The position numbers were made by a program, and so were the translations under genes. A DNA stretch of 64,000 bases from Acuticoccus sediminis (GTDB lineage: Bacteria; Pseudomonadota; Alphaproteobacteria; Rhizobiales; Amorphaceae): contig NZ_QHHQ01000001.1 of assembly GCF_003258595.1 (NCBI RefSeq), positions 682,001-746,000 on the forward strand. Reading direction: 5' to 3'. Shown here in pieces: positions 8,381 through 16,386 of the stretch. Each line of letters starts with the position of its first letter. Position 1 is the first letter of the stretch. Below the pieces are notes generated by a model. It made no database searches, was not told where the DNA came from, and was given only the letters and a program-made list of their open reading frames with translations.

Positions 8381-9033
8381 TGGGATCAACTCGCCATCGT
8401 CGAGCTGGGCCAGCAGGAGAGCCGCGAGACACAATCGACGGATCGTCAGCTTTCCACCTGCGCGCAACCGACGACGAGACCGCCTGATGTGGCTCGTTCG
8501 TGGCGTGATACCTTCGCGAGGCAGGGATACGCTACGATGTTGCTCGCGCCGCATCCGCTCGGTCCTGGCTGAGCCGGGGCCGCAAACTCGACAAGCCGAC
8601 CATCGGCTCCATCGTAGTGTTCTGTCGCGGCAAGCGCGACGGCTGGCAGGGTCACGTCGGGTTCTACGCCGGCCGCGCGAAGAACGGCGATATTCTGGTC
8701 CTCGGCGGCAACCAGGGCGATGCGGTCAGCATCCGGCCGTATTCGGCAAGCCAGCTGCTCGGCTATCGCTGGCCAGGCGATGTGGCGCTTCCGCCGGACA
8801 TCGAGCCGCTGGCGAAATCCGGCGTCGTGCAGGGCACCAGCATCGCCGTCGCTAGTGGCGGGGCGATCGTCGTCGAGAACCTACCCGCGCTTGTCACCGA
8901 ACTCGAGCGGGCCGATCGACACATCCAGGCCGGGACCATCTTCGGCAGAGCAATCGGCGTGCTGATCGTCGCCGGGGGCGGGTACGCGCTTTGGAAACGT
9001 GTCAGGGCCGCTCGGCAGCTGAGCGAAGCATGA
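8381..9033 (+). pseudogene. Decayed phage cell-wall hydrolase (TIGR02594-like) with C-terminal membrane anchor
   Basis: Protein-level homology can be followed through three frames: WDQLAIVELGQQE, then RHNRRIVSF, then HLRATDDETA-stop-CGSFVA-stop-YLREAG, and on to SARSWLSRGRKLDKPTIGSI, GHVGFYAGRAKNGDILVLGG and SASQLLGYRWPGDV. The two in-frame TGA codons (near 8485 and 8507) stand where the family has tryptophans (W-C-x-x-F-V-x-W). The end is a membrane segment (AIGVLIVAGGGYALWKR) and a stop overlapping the next ATG. In prophages this protein cleaves peptidoglycan at lysis. Two frameshifts plus two stops make it non-functional. The family assignment is recognition of the conserved layout. Confidence 0.75.
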
Positions 9034-9275
9034 TGGGTTGGCTTATCGCACTGCCTTGGGTTCGGCGGCTCGCGATGTATGCCGCCGCTGTCGGCACCTT
9101 GTTCGCGGCGCTGGTCGCACTCCGTCGCTCGGGCGAGCGCAGCGGACGTTTGCAAGAACAACTCGAACAGGAACGGGAGGTGTCCGATGCGCGTCAGCAG
9201 ATGCTGGATGCAGCGCGCAGTCGCACTCGTGGGCGTGATGATCTCGCTCGGCGCATGCCCGACGGAGAGTTCTGA
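9030..9275 (+). CDS. Phage Rz-like inner-membrane spanin subunit
   Basis: An 81-residue protein whose ATG overlaps the preceding stop (ATGA). It has one N-terminal membrane helix (MYAAAVGTLFAALVALRR) followed by a charged coiled-coil (SGRLQEQLEQEREVSDARQQ) and a terminal GRDDLARRMPDGEF typical of alphaproteobacterial prophage Rz-like proteins. With an embedded lipoprotein in another frame (9187) it forms an Rz/Rz1 spanin arrangement, which in phages fuses inner and outer membranes at lysis. The frame is intact, but the upstream hydrolase and downstream Rz1 are broken, so it is most likely an inert relic. Confidence 0.7.
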   Translation: MMGWLIALPWVRRLAMYAAAVGTLFAALVALRRSGERSGRLQEQLEQEREVSDARQQMLDAARSRTRGRDDLARRMPDGEF

Positions 9276-9345
9276 GTCGGGCGGCTTCGTCTGCGTGCCG
9301 GTGCCGGAGTACCGGCAAGAATTCCTCGACCGGGCGGCGAGTGAG
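9187..9345 (+). pseudogene. Truncated Rz1-like outer-membrane spanin lipoprotein
   Basis: Embedded in the Rz-like gene in a different frame: MRVSRCWMQRAVALVGVMIS followed by a lipobox (SLGAC), then FVCVPVPEYRQEFLDRAASE. The segment VPEYxxEFxxRAAxE is characteristic of Rz1-like proteins in alphaproteobacterial prophages, where it continues into an ELALLP-type tail. Here homology stops at about 9345, where the sequence becomes that of the opposite-strand luciferase-like gene. The reading frame runs on meaninglessly for more than 400 bases. The junction therefore marks a deletion or recombination endpoint. Confidence 0.6.
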
Positions 9346-9901
9346 GCGCCGGTCGGAGCTCGTAGTCGGCACCCGGCACGGGCAGCCTGGCGGGGGATCG
9401 GAGCGCTGCATGGAGCACGGTCCACCGCTCGCGGAAGGTGTCGCCGCGGCGGTCGATATCCTCACCGAAGGCTGCGAGCTCCTGCGGGCGGTCGCCGGCC
9501 CCGAGACCGAGAAGAAGGCGACCGCCGGAAAGCGCCTGAAGAGACGCTGCTGCCTTGGCCACGTGAAGCGGGTGACGCAGTGTCAGCACCGCGGCCGCCG
9601 TGCCGAGCGCAATGCGCTGGGTTCGGGTCGCGACGCTGCCAAGCGCGACGAACGGATCGAGGTGCCCGAACGCTTCCGGATACCAGGGCCCGTTCAACGG
9701 CACGTCCCGAACCCAGTACGCCGCGAACCCCAGCGCATCGGCGCGCACCGCGAAGTCCACCTGCTCGCGGTAGTCGATCGCGATGCCGGGCGCACGCCGG
9801 AGCGGCGCCATGATGCCGATCGACAGCGCGCCGTCGCGGAAGACGGAGCCGGTCACGGGCGTGGCGGGCAGGGTGCTTGACATGGTGTCGGTCGGGGTCA
9901 T
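9345..9901 (-). pseudogene. Luciferase-like (LLM-class) flavin oxidoreductase, C-terminally truncated
   Basis: The N-terminal ~185 residues match the luciferase-type oxidoreductases of the BA3436 family: LSIGIMAPLRRAPG, QVDFAVRADALGFAAYWVRD, RIALGTAAAVLTLRHPLHVA, KAAASLQALSGGRLLLGLGA and GDRPQELAAFGEDIDRRG. Full members are about 300-340 residues with a C-terminal half completing the TIM barrel. Here the homology ends at about residue 185, and the frame runs into phage-remnant DNA until a stop at 9194. It is therefore a 3'-truncated gene and should be inactive. The start at 9901 has no good ribosome site; 9883 is an alternative. Confidence 0.75.
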
Positions 9902-9910
9902 CGCGGCGCG

Positions 9911-10330
9911 TTACCAGGCGAACCCGTCGCCGATCGTCGCGTTGCCGCGCCGATAGTCGAACGGACCCTCACCGGCCCAGTCCTTGCCGTTCGGGAAGCG
10001 CACCTCGACCCCGCCCAGTGCCGCGGGATCGAACAGCCGCATGTTGACTCCCATCAGGTCGACCTCCGGATGGTCGTGGCTGAACCGCTCGGTGAAGACC
10101 CAGTGGGTCGTCGCGGCGCACCGCACGCAGGAGTGGACCGCGGCCGCCGCGTTCGGCTTGTCCCGGCGGACGAACGAGACCGTATCGCCGACGACGATCG
10201 CCGCCGCGGCCGGGACATAGGCCCAGGCTCCGCCGGATTTGCGGCACAGGTCGCAGTTGCAATCATGGATGAAGTCGGGTTTTCGCTCGATCGTGACGCT
10301 TACCGCGCCACACAGACATTTGCCGGTCAT
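9911..10330 (-). CDS. GFA/CENP-V domain zinc protein
   Basis: A 139-residue protein with the glutathione-dependent formaldehyde-activating (GFA) fold. The zinc-binding cysteines are visible: CLCGAV at residues 5-7, HDCNCDLCRKSGG at 23-30, and HSCVRCAATTHW in the middle. The family coordinates two zinc ions. Although named for formaldehyde activation, most members have no proven activity. It lies 9 bases upstream of the truncated luciferase-like gene on the same strand and probably formed an operon with it. Confidence 0.9.
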   Translation of the reverse strand: MTGKCLCGAVSVTIERKPDFIHDCNCDLCRKSGGAWAYVPAAAAIVVGDTVSFVRRDKPNAAAAVHSCVRCAATTHWVFTERFSHDHPEVDLMGVNMRLFDPAALGGVEVRFPNGKDWAGEGPFDYRRGNATIGDGFAW

Positions 10331-10395
10331 TCAGATCTCCCGTTGCGAATTGGTTCGGCAACCGAGGGCGTTCGCACTCGGGCGCATGTGTGCCT

Positions 10396-11805
10396 TCAGA
10401 GTGTCGGGTGCAGCCCGCGAACCGGGCTCGCACGTTCCAGAAGCGAGGCGACGTGGAGGATCGTGGACTCGGCCAGCCAGCTGCCGACGATCTGGACATT
10501 GATCGGCAGCCCTTCCTTGGATGTGCCGAACCGCATCGAGATGCCCGGCAGGCCCGTGATGTTGAGGGGCACCGTCGCGCCCTGCAGATAGGTTGCGTCG
10601 ACCGTCTGGCCGTTGATGACGAACTCGTCCTGTCCATGCGGGTGCGCGGGGAGCGGCAACACCGGTGTAACCAGAGCGTCGAACTGCTCGAAGTATGCGG
10701 CGTAGCCGTCGCGGAGGCGCTCTGCGGCCTGCTCGGCCTCGATGAACGCCGTCATCGATGTGTCGGGAAGCGAGAGCATCGTCTTCGACATCTTGTACAT
10801 GTCACCTTCGTGGCCGGCGGTCACCGCAGCGAACTTCGGCTTCATCTCCATGACGTGCAGCCGGTTGAAGACGTCGAGCGCAAAGTCCTTCTCGAGCGCC
10901 GGGATGCGGACTGGCTCGACGTGGAGGCCGAGGTCCTCGAGCGCCTTAGCCGCGGCCTGAACCGTCGCGCCGACCTCGGGGTCGATCGGACCGAAGCCCG
11001 GCTCCACCAGCCAGCCGACACGGAGCTGCCGGTCGGGCTGGCGACCGATGCCCGCGTCGAACCGGCCAATGCTGGTGGCGAAGGCGTCCTTCCCGTCCGG
11101 ACCCGCGAGCTGCGAATAGGCGAGAGCAAGGTCGCGAATGCTGCGCGCCATCGGGCCCACGTGCCAGAAGCGGCGCGGTGCGCGCGGATAGATGCCGGTC
11201 ATCGGCACCCGCCCATGCGTCGCCTTGAGCGAGACGATACCGGTCTGCGCGGCCGGTCCGCGGACGGAGATGGCAAGGTCGGTGCCGAGACCGATCGGCG
11301 ACATGCCAGCTGCGATCGCCGCCGACTCGCCACCGCTCGATCCGCCGGGCGTGCGGGTCACGTCCCAGGGATTGTTCGACCGGCCGGACAGAAGGTTGTC
11401 GCTCTCGATCCAGTAGGAGAACTCCGGAAGGTTGGTCTTGGCGAGCAGGATGCCGCCCGCCTGTTTCATTCGCGCGACGCTCGTGGCGTCGGCCTCCGGG
11501 ATGCGCCCCCTGAAGATCGGCGAACCGCGCTGCGTGAGAACCCCCTTCGTGTCGATCGAGTCCTTGGCCGTGAACGGGACGCCGTGGAGCGGTCCGACGT
11601 CGTCGCCGGCGAGGATCGCGGCCTCCGCCCTCTTCGCCTCCGTGATCGCATCGCCCGCGAGCGTGACGATCGCATTGATTTTGGGGTCGACCGCCTGGAT
11701 GCGATCGAGATGCGCCTCGACGACCTCGACCGGAGACACCTCCTTGCTGCGGATGCGCTCGGCGAGCTCCGTGGCGTCGGAGAAAATGATGTCTTCACTC
11801 ATCAC
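10396..11805 (-). CDS. Amidase-signature-family hydrolase
   Basis: A 469-residue amidase-signature protein (AtzF/GatA-like fold). The catalytic lysine is in GVPFTAKDSIDTKG, the cis-serine in TPGGSSGGESAAIAAG, and the nucleophile serine in GTDLAISVRGPAA. The residue before the nucleophile is Ile where the family usually has Gly (GGS or AGS), which may alter the oxyanion hole. These enzymes hydrolyse amide bonds; the substrate is unknown. ATG codons at 11805 and 11802 are equivalent. The start overlaps the end of the SFPASDP microprotein gene by about 10 bases, and the gene closes a minus-strand operon that begins with an AraC regulator. Confidence 0.92.
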   Translation of the reverse strand: MMSEDIIFSDATELAERIRSKEVSPVEVVEAHLDRIQAVDPKINAIVTLAGDAITEAKRAEAAILAGDDVGPLHGVPFTAKDSIDTKGVLTQRGSPIFRGRIPEADATSVARMKQAGGILLAKTNLPEFSYWIESDNLLSGRSNNPWDVTRTPGGSSGGESAAIAAGMSPIGLGTDLAISVRGPAAQTGIVSLKATHGRVPMTGIYPRAPRRFWHVGPMARSIRDLALAYSQLAGPDGKDAFATSIGRFDAGIGRQPDRQLRVGWLVEPGFGPIDPEVGATVQAAAKALEDLGLHVEPVRIPALEKDFALDVFNRLHVMEMKPKFAAVTAGHEGDMYKMSKTMLSLPDTSMTAFIEAEQAAERLRDGYAAYFEQFDALVTPVLPLPAHPHGQDEFVINGQTVDATYLQGATVPLNITGLPGISMRFGTSKEGLPINVQIVGSWLAESTILHVASLLERASPVRGLHPTL

Positions 11806-11983
11806 GGCTTTTCCGATCCTTCGGCGCGACCGAATCGCGTGGGCTGAGCGCGACGGGGTCGCTGGCGGGAAAGCTCTCCTCCAGCGCCTCGTCGAGCAGG
11901 GCGTCGAGATGGTCGTCGGCCTGGTCGTGGGCGGGCACGGGCGCGGGTGCGTCGCCGGCCGGATGCTCCGGCATGCTCGTCAT
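11795..11983 (-). CDS. SFPASDP-motif microprotein
   Basis: A 62-residue acidic, hydrophilic protein with no signal or membrane segment. Its core LDALLDEALEESFPASDPVA contains the E-(E/T)-(S/T)-FPASDP motif that I recognise from many small uncharacterised proteobacterial proteins. The first ATG (11983) overlaps the DJ-1 stop as ATGA; a second ATG at 11974 is better spaced from an AAAGGG ribosome site. The 3' end overlaps the amidase start. Tight overlaps on both sides show it is a real operon member (araC - DJ-1 - this - amidase). Function unknown. Confidence 0.75.
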   Translation of the reverse strand: MTSMPEHPAGDAPAPVPAHDQADDHLDALLDEALEESFPASDPVALSPRDSVAPKDRKSRDE

Positions 11984-12660
11984 CCCTTTCGGTGAGCGAG
12001 GAGGCGGCGGGCGGCCTCGGTCGATGACGCGGGGTTCTGCCCGGTGATGAGATTGCCGTCCTCGAGGACGTAGGACGACCAGTCGTCACCCTGGGAGAAC
12101 CGGCCGCCGAGCGCCTTGAGCTCGTCCTCGACCAGGAACGGCACGACCTTGGTCAGCCCGACCGCCTCCTCCTCGGAGTTGGCGAAGCCGGTGACGGGCC
12201 GGCCGGCGACGAGCGGCTTGCCGTCGGTCCCCTTGACGTGGCGCAGGACACCGGGCGCGTGGCACACGAGGGCGAGAGGCTTGCCGGCGGCGTTCATCGC
12301 CTCCAGCAGCGCGATGGACGTCTCGTCTTCGGCAAGATCCCACAGCGGTCCGTGGCCGCCGGGATAGAAGACCGCGTCGAAGTCGGCGGCGTTCACGTCG
12401 GCGAGCTTGACGGTGTTCGCCAGAACCTCGCGCGCGGCGGCGTCCGCCTTGAAACGCTCGGTCGCGTCGGTCTGGAACTGTGGCTCGTCGCTCTTGGGAT
12501 CGAGCGGGGGCTGCCCGCCCTTCACCGATGCGACGGTGATGGCAATGCCGGCATCGTGCAGGACGAAGTACGGGGCGGCGAACTCCTCGAGCCAGAAGCC
12601 GGTCTTGCGGCCGGTGTCGCCGAGGGTGTCGTGGGAGGTGAGGACCATGAGGACGTTCAT
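11980..12660 (-). CDS. DJ-1/PfpI-family protein (Hsp31/type 1 glutamine amidotransferase-like)
   Basis: A 226-residue DJ-1/PfpI superfamily member. The nucleophile elbow is Cys133 in LALVCHAPGVL with His134, and the acidic partner is in TGFWLEEFAAPYF (E25/E26). FYPGGHGPLWDLAEDETS is the family glycine loop. This layout matches the Hsp31-like subgroup, linked to glutathione-independent glyoxalase and chaperone/deglycase activities in studied members. The ATG overlaps the AraC stop (ATGA), so the regulator and this gene are co-transcribed. It may act in carbonyl or oxidative stress (inference). Confidence 0.92.
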   Translation of the reverse strand: MNVLMVLTSHDTLGDTGRKTGFWLEEFAAPYFVLHDAGIAITVASVKGGQPPLDPKSDEPQFQTDATERFKADAAAREVLANTVKLADVNAADFDAVFYPGGHGPLWDLAEDETSIALLEAMNAAGKPLALVCHAPGVLRHVKGTDGKPLVAGRPVTGFANSEEEAVGLTKVVPFLVEDELKALGGRFSQGDDWSSYVLEDGNLITGQNPASSTEAARRLLAHRKG

Positions 12661-13610
12661 CGGGTGCTCTCGTTCGGAATTGGGGGAAGGCGCGCGGCCG
12701 ACGCCGCGCCGTTCGGGGATCCGCGATCCCGCAGCTCCTGCCGCAGGGTGGCGACGTCTTGTGTCGGCGCGAGGCCGTAGAATTTGCGGTAGTCGCGATT
12801 GAACTGCGACAGGCTCTCGTAGCCGACGTTGTAGGCGACGGCGGCGACGCTCTCCGCCGCGAGTAGTCGTTTTCGGGCGATGTGGAGCCGCATCTGCTTC
12901 TGGAACTGAAGCGGCGAAACGGTGGTGACCGTCTTGAAGTGCCGGTGGAAGCTCGGAACGCTCATGTTGACGCGCTCCGCCAGCTCCGCGACCCGCAGCG
13001 GCTCCGAGACATTCTCGCGGATCCACTGCGTCGCCCGGCCGATGCGGGCGATGTTCCCCTCCGGCCATGCCAGCGCTTGCAGGAGCGGCGCGAACGGGCT
13101 GTGGAGCAGGCGCCAGACGATCTCCCGGTTGATCATCGGAGCGAGAATCGGGACGTCGGCCGGCCGATCGAGAAGCTCGAGCAACCGGGCCAGCGGATCG
13201 GCGAGCGCCGGATCGAAGTCCATGACGCCGAATGGCGCCGCCGCCTCTGCAGCGGGCCCGTGCGCCTGGTTGCCGATAAGTTCGGCGACGTTCGACAGGT
13301 CGAGCGCGACGCTGATCGCGAGGTAGGGCGTGGCAGTGCTCGCTTCGACGATGCGCGACGTGACGGGCAGATCGACGCCGGCGATCAGCGATTGGCCGGC
13401 GGTGTACCGGACGAGCTGGTCGCAGATCATCGCCTCCTTCTCGCCCTGCAGCACGACGCTGTAGACGGGGTGCTGCACGGTCACGAACGGCTCGCTCGCC
13501 CGCGTGAAACAGGAGAGCGTCAGTCCGTCGATGTGCGTATGCATCCCGTAACGTTTGGCTTGGCGCTCGGTCAGCGGCACGAGGCGGCACAGATCTTCGT
13601 GTTCATTCAT
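12657..13610 (-). CDS. AraC-family transcriptional regulator
   Basis: A 317-residue regulator with an AraC N-terminal ligand domain (residues ~15-190, with PVYSVVLQGEKEAMI and GVDLPVTSRIVEAS) and a C-terminal pair of helix-turn-helices (residues ~195-295: WIRENVSEPLRVAELAERVN, MSVPSFHRHFKTVTTVSPLQ, and VAYNVGYESLSQFNRDYRKF). It belongs to the group with a PF06719-type N-terminus. It is the first gene of a minus-strand operon with the DJ-1 gene, the SFPASDP microprotein and the amidase, and probably controls that operon (inference). Confidence 0.93.
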   Translation of the reverse strand: MNEHEDLCRLVPLTERQAKRYGMHTHIDGLTLSCFTRASEPFVTVQHPVYSVVLQGEKEAMICDQLVRYTAGQSLIAGVDLPVTSRIVEASTATPYLAISVALDLSNVAELIGNQAHGPAAEAAAPFGVMDFDPALADPLARLLELLDRPADVPILAPMINREIVWRLLHSPFAPLLQALAWPEGNIARIGRATQWIRENVSEPLRVAELAERVNMSVPSFHRHFKTVTTVSPLQFQKQMRLHIARKRLLAAESVAAVAYNVGYESLSQFNRDYRKFYGLAPTQDVATLRQELRDRGSPNGAASAARLPPIPNESTR

Positions 13611-13635
13611 GCACGGATCCTGTCTCTGGAGCGGA

Positions 13636-14289
13636 CTAAGGTTTCATCGCCGCGACGGCGCCCTCGATGGGCGTCGTGCCTCCCGTGACCTCGAGGATGA
13701 CGCGGTTGACGGTGGGCTGACGCAGGAGTTCTGCGATCGTGACAGCGACGTCGTCGCGCCGGATCTCCTCGTGAACCTTCGCGAGGCCGAGGTCGACGGT
13801 GCCGGCGCCCGGCTCGTTGCGCAGCGCCGACGGTCGCAGGATCACCCAATCGAGGGCGGTGAGCACAAGCTGGGTCTCCGCGTGCTTCTTGGCGACCATG
13901 TAGTGCTCGAAGTCCTCGTTCATCCGCCGCTCGCGCCACGCCTCCGGGAAGACGGAGACGAGGACGAAGCGCCGGATGCCGGCGAGTTCGGCGGCGGCCG
14001 CGAGCTTGCCTGGCCCTTCGCCGTCTACTTGATCGGTCGCCTCGGGCCCGTCGCGTCCGCCCGCGCCGGCGGTGAACACGATGGCGTCGTTGCCGCGCAT
14101 CGCTTCGGCGAGTTCGGCGACCGACATCGCAACAAGGTCGCCGGGCGTGGTCGCAATTCCCTCGGCGGCCAGCTCGTCCCGCTTCGCCGCCTGGCGGACC
14201 AGTCCGTCGACGCGGTTGCCTCGCGCCGTCAGCTGGCGGGCGAGCCGCACGCCGACACCGCCGCCGATCCCGATGATGAAGACGTTCAT
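13636..14289 (-). CDS. NAD(P)-binding atypical SDR (YwnB-like)
   Basis: A 217-residue protein beginning MNVFIIGIGGGVGVRLARQL, a GxGGGVG dinucleotide motif, followed by VDGLVRQAAKRDEL, the NDAIVFTAGAGGRDGP segment and ALDWVILRPSAL. These place it among the atypical SDRs of the YwnB/NmrA-like NAD(P)H-binding type, which often lack a classical catalytic tetrad. HYMVAKKHAE offers a possible YxxxK. The role is unknown; members act as reductases or redox sensors. It ends 26 bases before the AraC gene and follows dps on the same strand. Confidence 0.88.
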   Translation of the reverse strand: MNVFIIGIGGGVGVRLARQLTARGNRVDGLVRQAAKRDELAAEGIATTPGDLVAMSVAELAEAMRGNDAIVFTAGAGGRDGPEATDQVDGEGPGKLAAAAELAGIRRFVLVSVFPEAWRERRMNEDFEHYMVAKKHAETQLVLTALDWVILRPSALRNEPGAGTVDLGLAKVHEEIRRDDVAVTIAELLRQPTVNRVILEVTGGTTPIEGAVAAMKP

Positions 14290-14314
14290 GCCAAAATCCT
14301 TGTCTACGATCGCG

Positions 14315-14782
14315 TCAACCCGCGTGCGCCTCGACGAGCCACAGCGCCTTGTCGAGACTGCGCGCGAAGCCGGTGAGGATGTCCGCGGTGACCGCGTCGC
14401 CGGCTCCGCCGGTCTGGTCGATCCCCTCGCGGACGGCTCCCACGAGCGCCGCGTACCGCTCCGCCAGCGCCGCCAGATGATCCTCCTCGGCACGCAATGC
14501 GTCGGGATAGACCGGCAGGCGCGTCGAAGCCGCCACCGCTTGCACCGAACCTTCGGCGACGGCGCCGAGCTGGACGATGCGTTCTGCGGTGGCGTCGACG
14601 TGGCCGTCGAGGTCGGAGCGGAAGCCGTCGAGCATCTCGTGAAGCGCGATGAAGCGCGACCCCTTGAGGTTCCAGTGGGCGTGCTTGGTGAGGAGCGCCA
14701 GATCGATACCGTCGGCCAGAATGGCCTGCAGGCAGTCGACCGAGACGGTGCGCGCATTGGCGCTGAGGTTGATGCCGTGCAT
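14315..14782 (-). CDS. dps: Dps-family ferritin-like DNA-protection protein
   Basis: A 155-residue four-helix Dps protein. The ferroxidase residues appear in LLTKHAHWNLKGSRFIALHE and MLDGFRSDLDGHVDATAERI, the standard inter-subunit iron site (H, D and E residues). Dps forms dodecamers that oxidise ferrous iron with peroxide and can coat DNA. The ATG at 14782 is preceded by GGGTGA and lies 4 bases after the stop of the upstream hydrolase, so the two are translationally coupled. A 12-residue upstream extension in frame overlaps the hydrolase and is not used. The C-terminus FARSLDKALWLVEAHAG is typical. Confidence 0.95.
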   Translation of the reverse strand: MHGINLSANARTVSVDCLQAILADGIDLALLTKHAHWNLKGSRFIALHEMLDGFRSDLDGHVDATAERIVQLGAVAEGSVQAVAASTRLPVYPDALRAEEDHLAALAERYAALVGAVREGIDQTGGAGDAVTADILTGFARSLDKALWLVEAHAG

Positions 14783-14786
14783 GACG

Positions 14787-15614
14787 TCACCCACGGATGA
14801 AGGAGAGGACGTCGGCATTGAAGCGGTCGGCGTCGATCTGGGCGAGGCCGTGCGAGCCTCCCTCGTAGACCGTCAGGACCGCGTCCTTCACGATCTCGGC
14901 CGCCTTGGCCGACGAAGCGGCGAGGGGAACGATCTGGTCGTCGCTGCCATGGACGATCAGCGTCGGGCGGTCGATCGCTTCGAGGTCTCTGGTGTAGTCG
15001 ACCTCGGAGAACTCGCGCACGCAGTCGAACTGGCCCTTGATGCCGCCGGCGAGCCCCTGGAGGCGGAAGCTCTCGCGAAGTCCCTCGTCGACGACGGCGC
15101 CCGGACGGTTGAAGCCGTAGAACGGCATCGTCAGGTCATAGTAGAACTGTGCCCGGTTGGCCTCGACCTGCGCGCGGATGTCGTCGAAGACCGCCATCGG
15201 CGTGCCTTCCGGGTTCGCATCGGTGCGCAGCATCAGCGGCGGCACGGCTCCGACCAGCACCACCTTCGCCACGCGTGACGAGCCGTGCCGGCCGATATAA
15301 TGCGCGACCTCGCCGCCGCCGGTGGAATGGCCGATCAGCACGGCGCCCGACAGGTCAAGATACTCGATCAGCTCGGCGAGGTCGTCGGCGTAGCGATCCA
15401 TGTCGTTGCCGTCCCATGGCTGGGCGGAGCGGCCGTGGCCGCGGCGGTCATGGGCGACGACGCGGTAGCCGGCGTTCCCGAACGCCAGCATCTGCCGGTC
15501 CCAGGCATCGGCCGAGAGCGGCCAGCCGTGCGACAGGACGATCGGTTGCCCGGAGCGCGGGCCCCAATCCTTGTAGTAGAGCGAGACGCCATCGCGTGTC
15601 GTATGTGTCGGCAT
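14787..15614 (-). CDS. Alpha/beta hydrolase, non-haem chloroperoxidase type
   Basis: A 275-residue alpha/beta hydrolase. The nucleophile is Ser97 in [11 protein letters not shown], the acid is D225 or D226 in HGSDDQIVP, and the histidine is H255 in [24 protein letters not shown] and HDRRGHGRS are hallmarks of the cofactor-free haloperoxidase/aryl-esterase group. Such proteins hydrolyse esters and can show perhydrolase activity in vitro. It is coupled to dps, 4 bases downstream, an oxidative-stress pairing. No signal peptide is seen, so it is cytoplasmic. Confidence 0.93.
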   Translation of the reverse strand: MPTHTTRDGVSLYYKDWGPRSGQPIVLSHGWPLSADAWDRQMLAFGNAGYRVVAHDRRGHGRSAQPWDGNDMDRYADDLAELIEYLDLSGAVLIGHSTGGGEVAHYIGRHGSSRVAKVVLVGAVPPLMLRTDANPEGTPMAVFDDIRAQVEANRAQFYYDLTMPFYGFNRPGAVVDEGLRESFRLQGLAGGIKGQFDCVREFSEVDYTRDLEAIDRPTLIVHGSDDQIVPLAASSAKAAEIVKDAVLTVYEGGSHGLAQIDADRFNADVLSFIRG

Positions 15615-15666
15615 GGGAAGAACTCCTTGCGCGGCAGGGCATGCCGTGCGGTCTCGGGGCGCTCGC

Positions 15667-16386
15667 CTACAAGGCGGGCGGGGTCAGGTCGGAAAGCCAA
15701 CGGCGGAACATCGCATCCGCCTGGACGCCGAGGCGGTGTCCGTGTTCCACGGCGTCGGCGCGCAGGGCGTTCGGGCTGATGCCGGCGTGCGCCAGCTCCA
15801 CGACGTGACCGATGAGCCAGTGCTCGAAGGTTGCGGCTATCGCTTCAGCGTGGAACTGCAGCGCGAGGATGTTCGGCCCCTTTGCGAAGGCCTGCGTCGG
15901 GCATTCGGGCGTCGCGGCGAGCCGGACGCATCCGTCCGGCAAATCGACGTTGTCGCCGTGCCAGTGGAGGACGGGCGTGCCCGCGAGTGCGGCGAGCGGG
16001 CTCGCCATCCCGTCCGGCGTCAGTTCGACCGGCGACCAGCCGATCTCCCTCACCGCCCCCGGATGGACGGCGGCGCCGAGCGCCTGCGCCATCAGCTGCG
16101 CGCCGAGGCAGATGCCCAGCGTCGGCCGGTCCGCCGCGAGGCGCGTGTGCAGGAACCGCAACTCCTGCGCAACGGCCGGATAAGTTTCTTCGCCGGCCAC
16201 CCCGATCGGCCCGCCGAGGACGACCAGGAGATCGGCCGCCAGCGGATCGAGCGCGGCGAGATCGCCCCCGGCGGCCTCGACGTACCGGATTGCGTAGCCC
16301 GCCTCGGTCAGAGGGGCGGCGAAGCTGCCGAGATCCTCGAAATGGACGTGTCGGATGGCTTGCACGGTGGGCATCGCGCGCCTCAT
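15667..16386 (-). CDS. Class I glutamine amidotransferase-like protein
   Basis: A 239-residue stand-alone GATase domain. Its triad is visible: Cys93 in [12 protein letters not shown], His179 and Glu181 in [17 protein letters not shown] near residue 57 forms the oxyanion strand. The ATG at 16386 overlaps the homoserine dehydrogenase stop (ATGA). It resembles the GMP-synthase-like amidotransferases that release ammonia from glutamine or hydrolyse gamma-glutamyl bonds. The coupling to a homoserine-dehydrogenase-like gene may point to amino-acid metabolism, but the partner synthase domain is not here. Confidence 0.9.
   Translation of the reverse strand: MRRAMPTVQAIRHVHFEDLGSFAAPLTEAGYAIRYVEAAGGDLAALDPLAADLLVVLGGPIGVAGEETYPAVAQELRFLHTRLAADRPTLGICLGAQLMAQALGAAVHPGAVREIGWSPVELTPDGMASPLAALAGTPVLHWHGDNVDLPDGCVRLAATPECPTQAFAKGPNILALQFHAEAIAATFEHWLIGHVVELAHAGISPNALRADAVEHGHRLGVQADAMFRRWLSDLTPPAL

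Noticed and set aside
9079-9813. A 244-codon frame that fuses the Rz1-like lipoprotein to downstream sequence
   Set aside because: Only the first ~55 codons after 9187 have family character; beyond 9345 it is the antisense of the luciferase-like gene.
10390-11847. A 485-codon plus-strand frame opposite the amidase
   Set aside because: Antisense shadow; the minus strand carries the complete amidase signature with Lys and both Ser residues.
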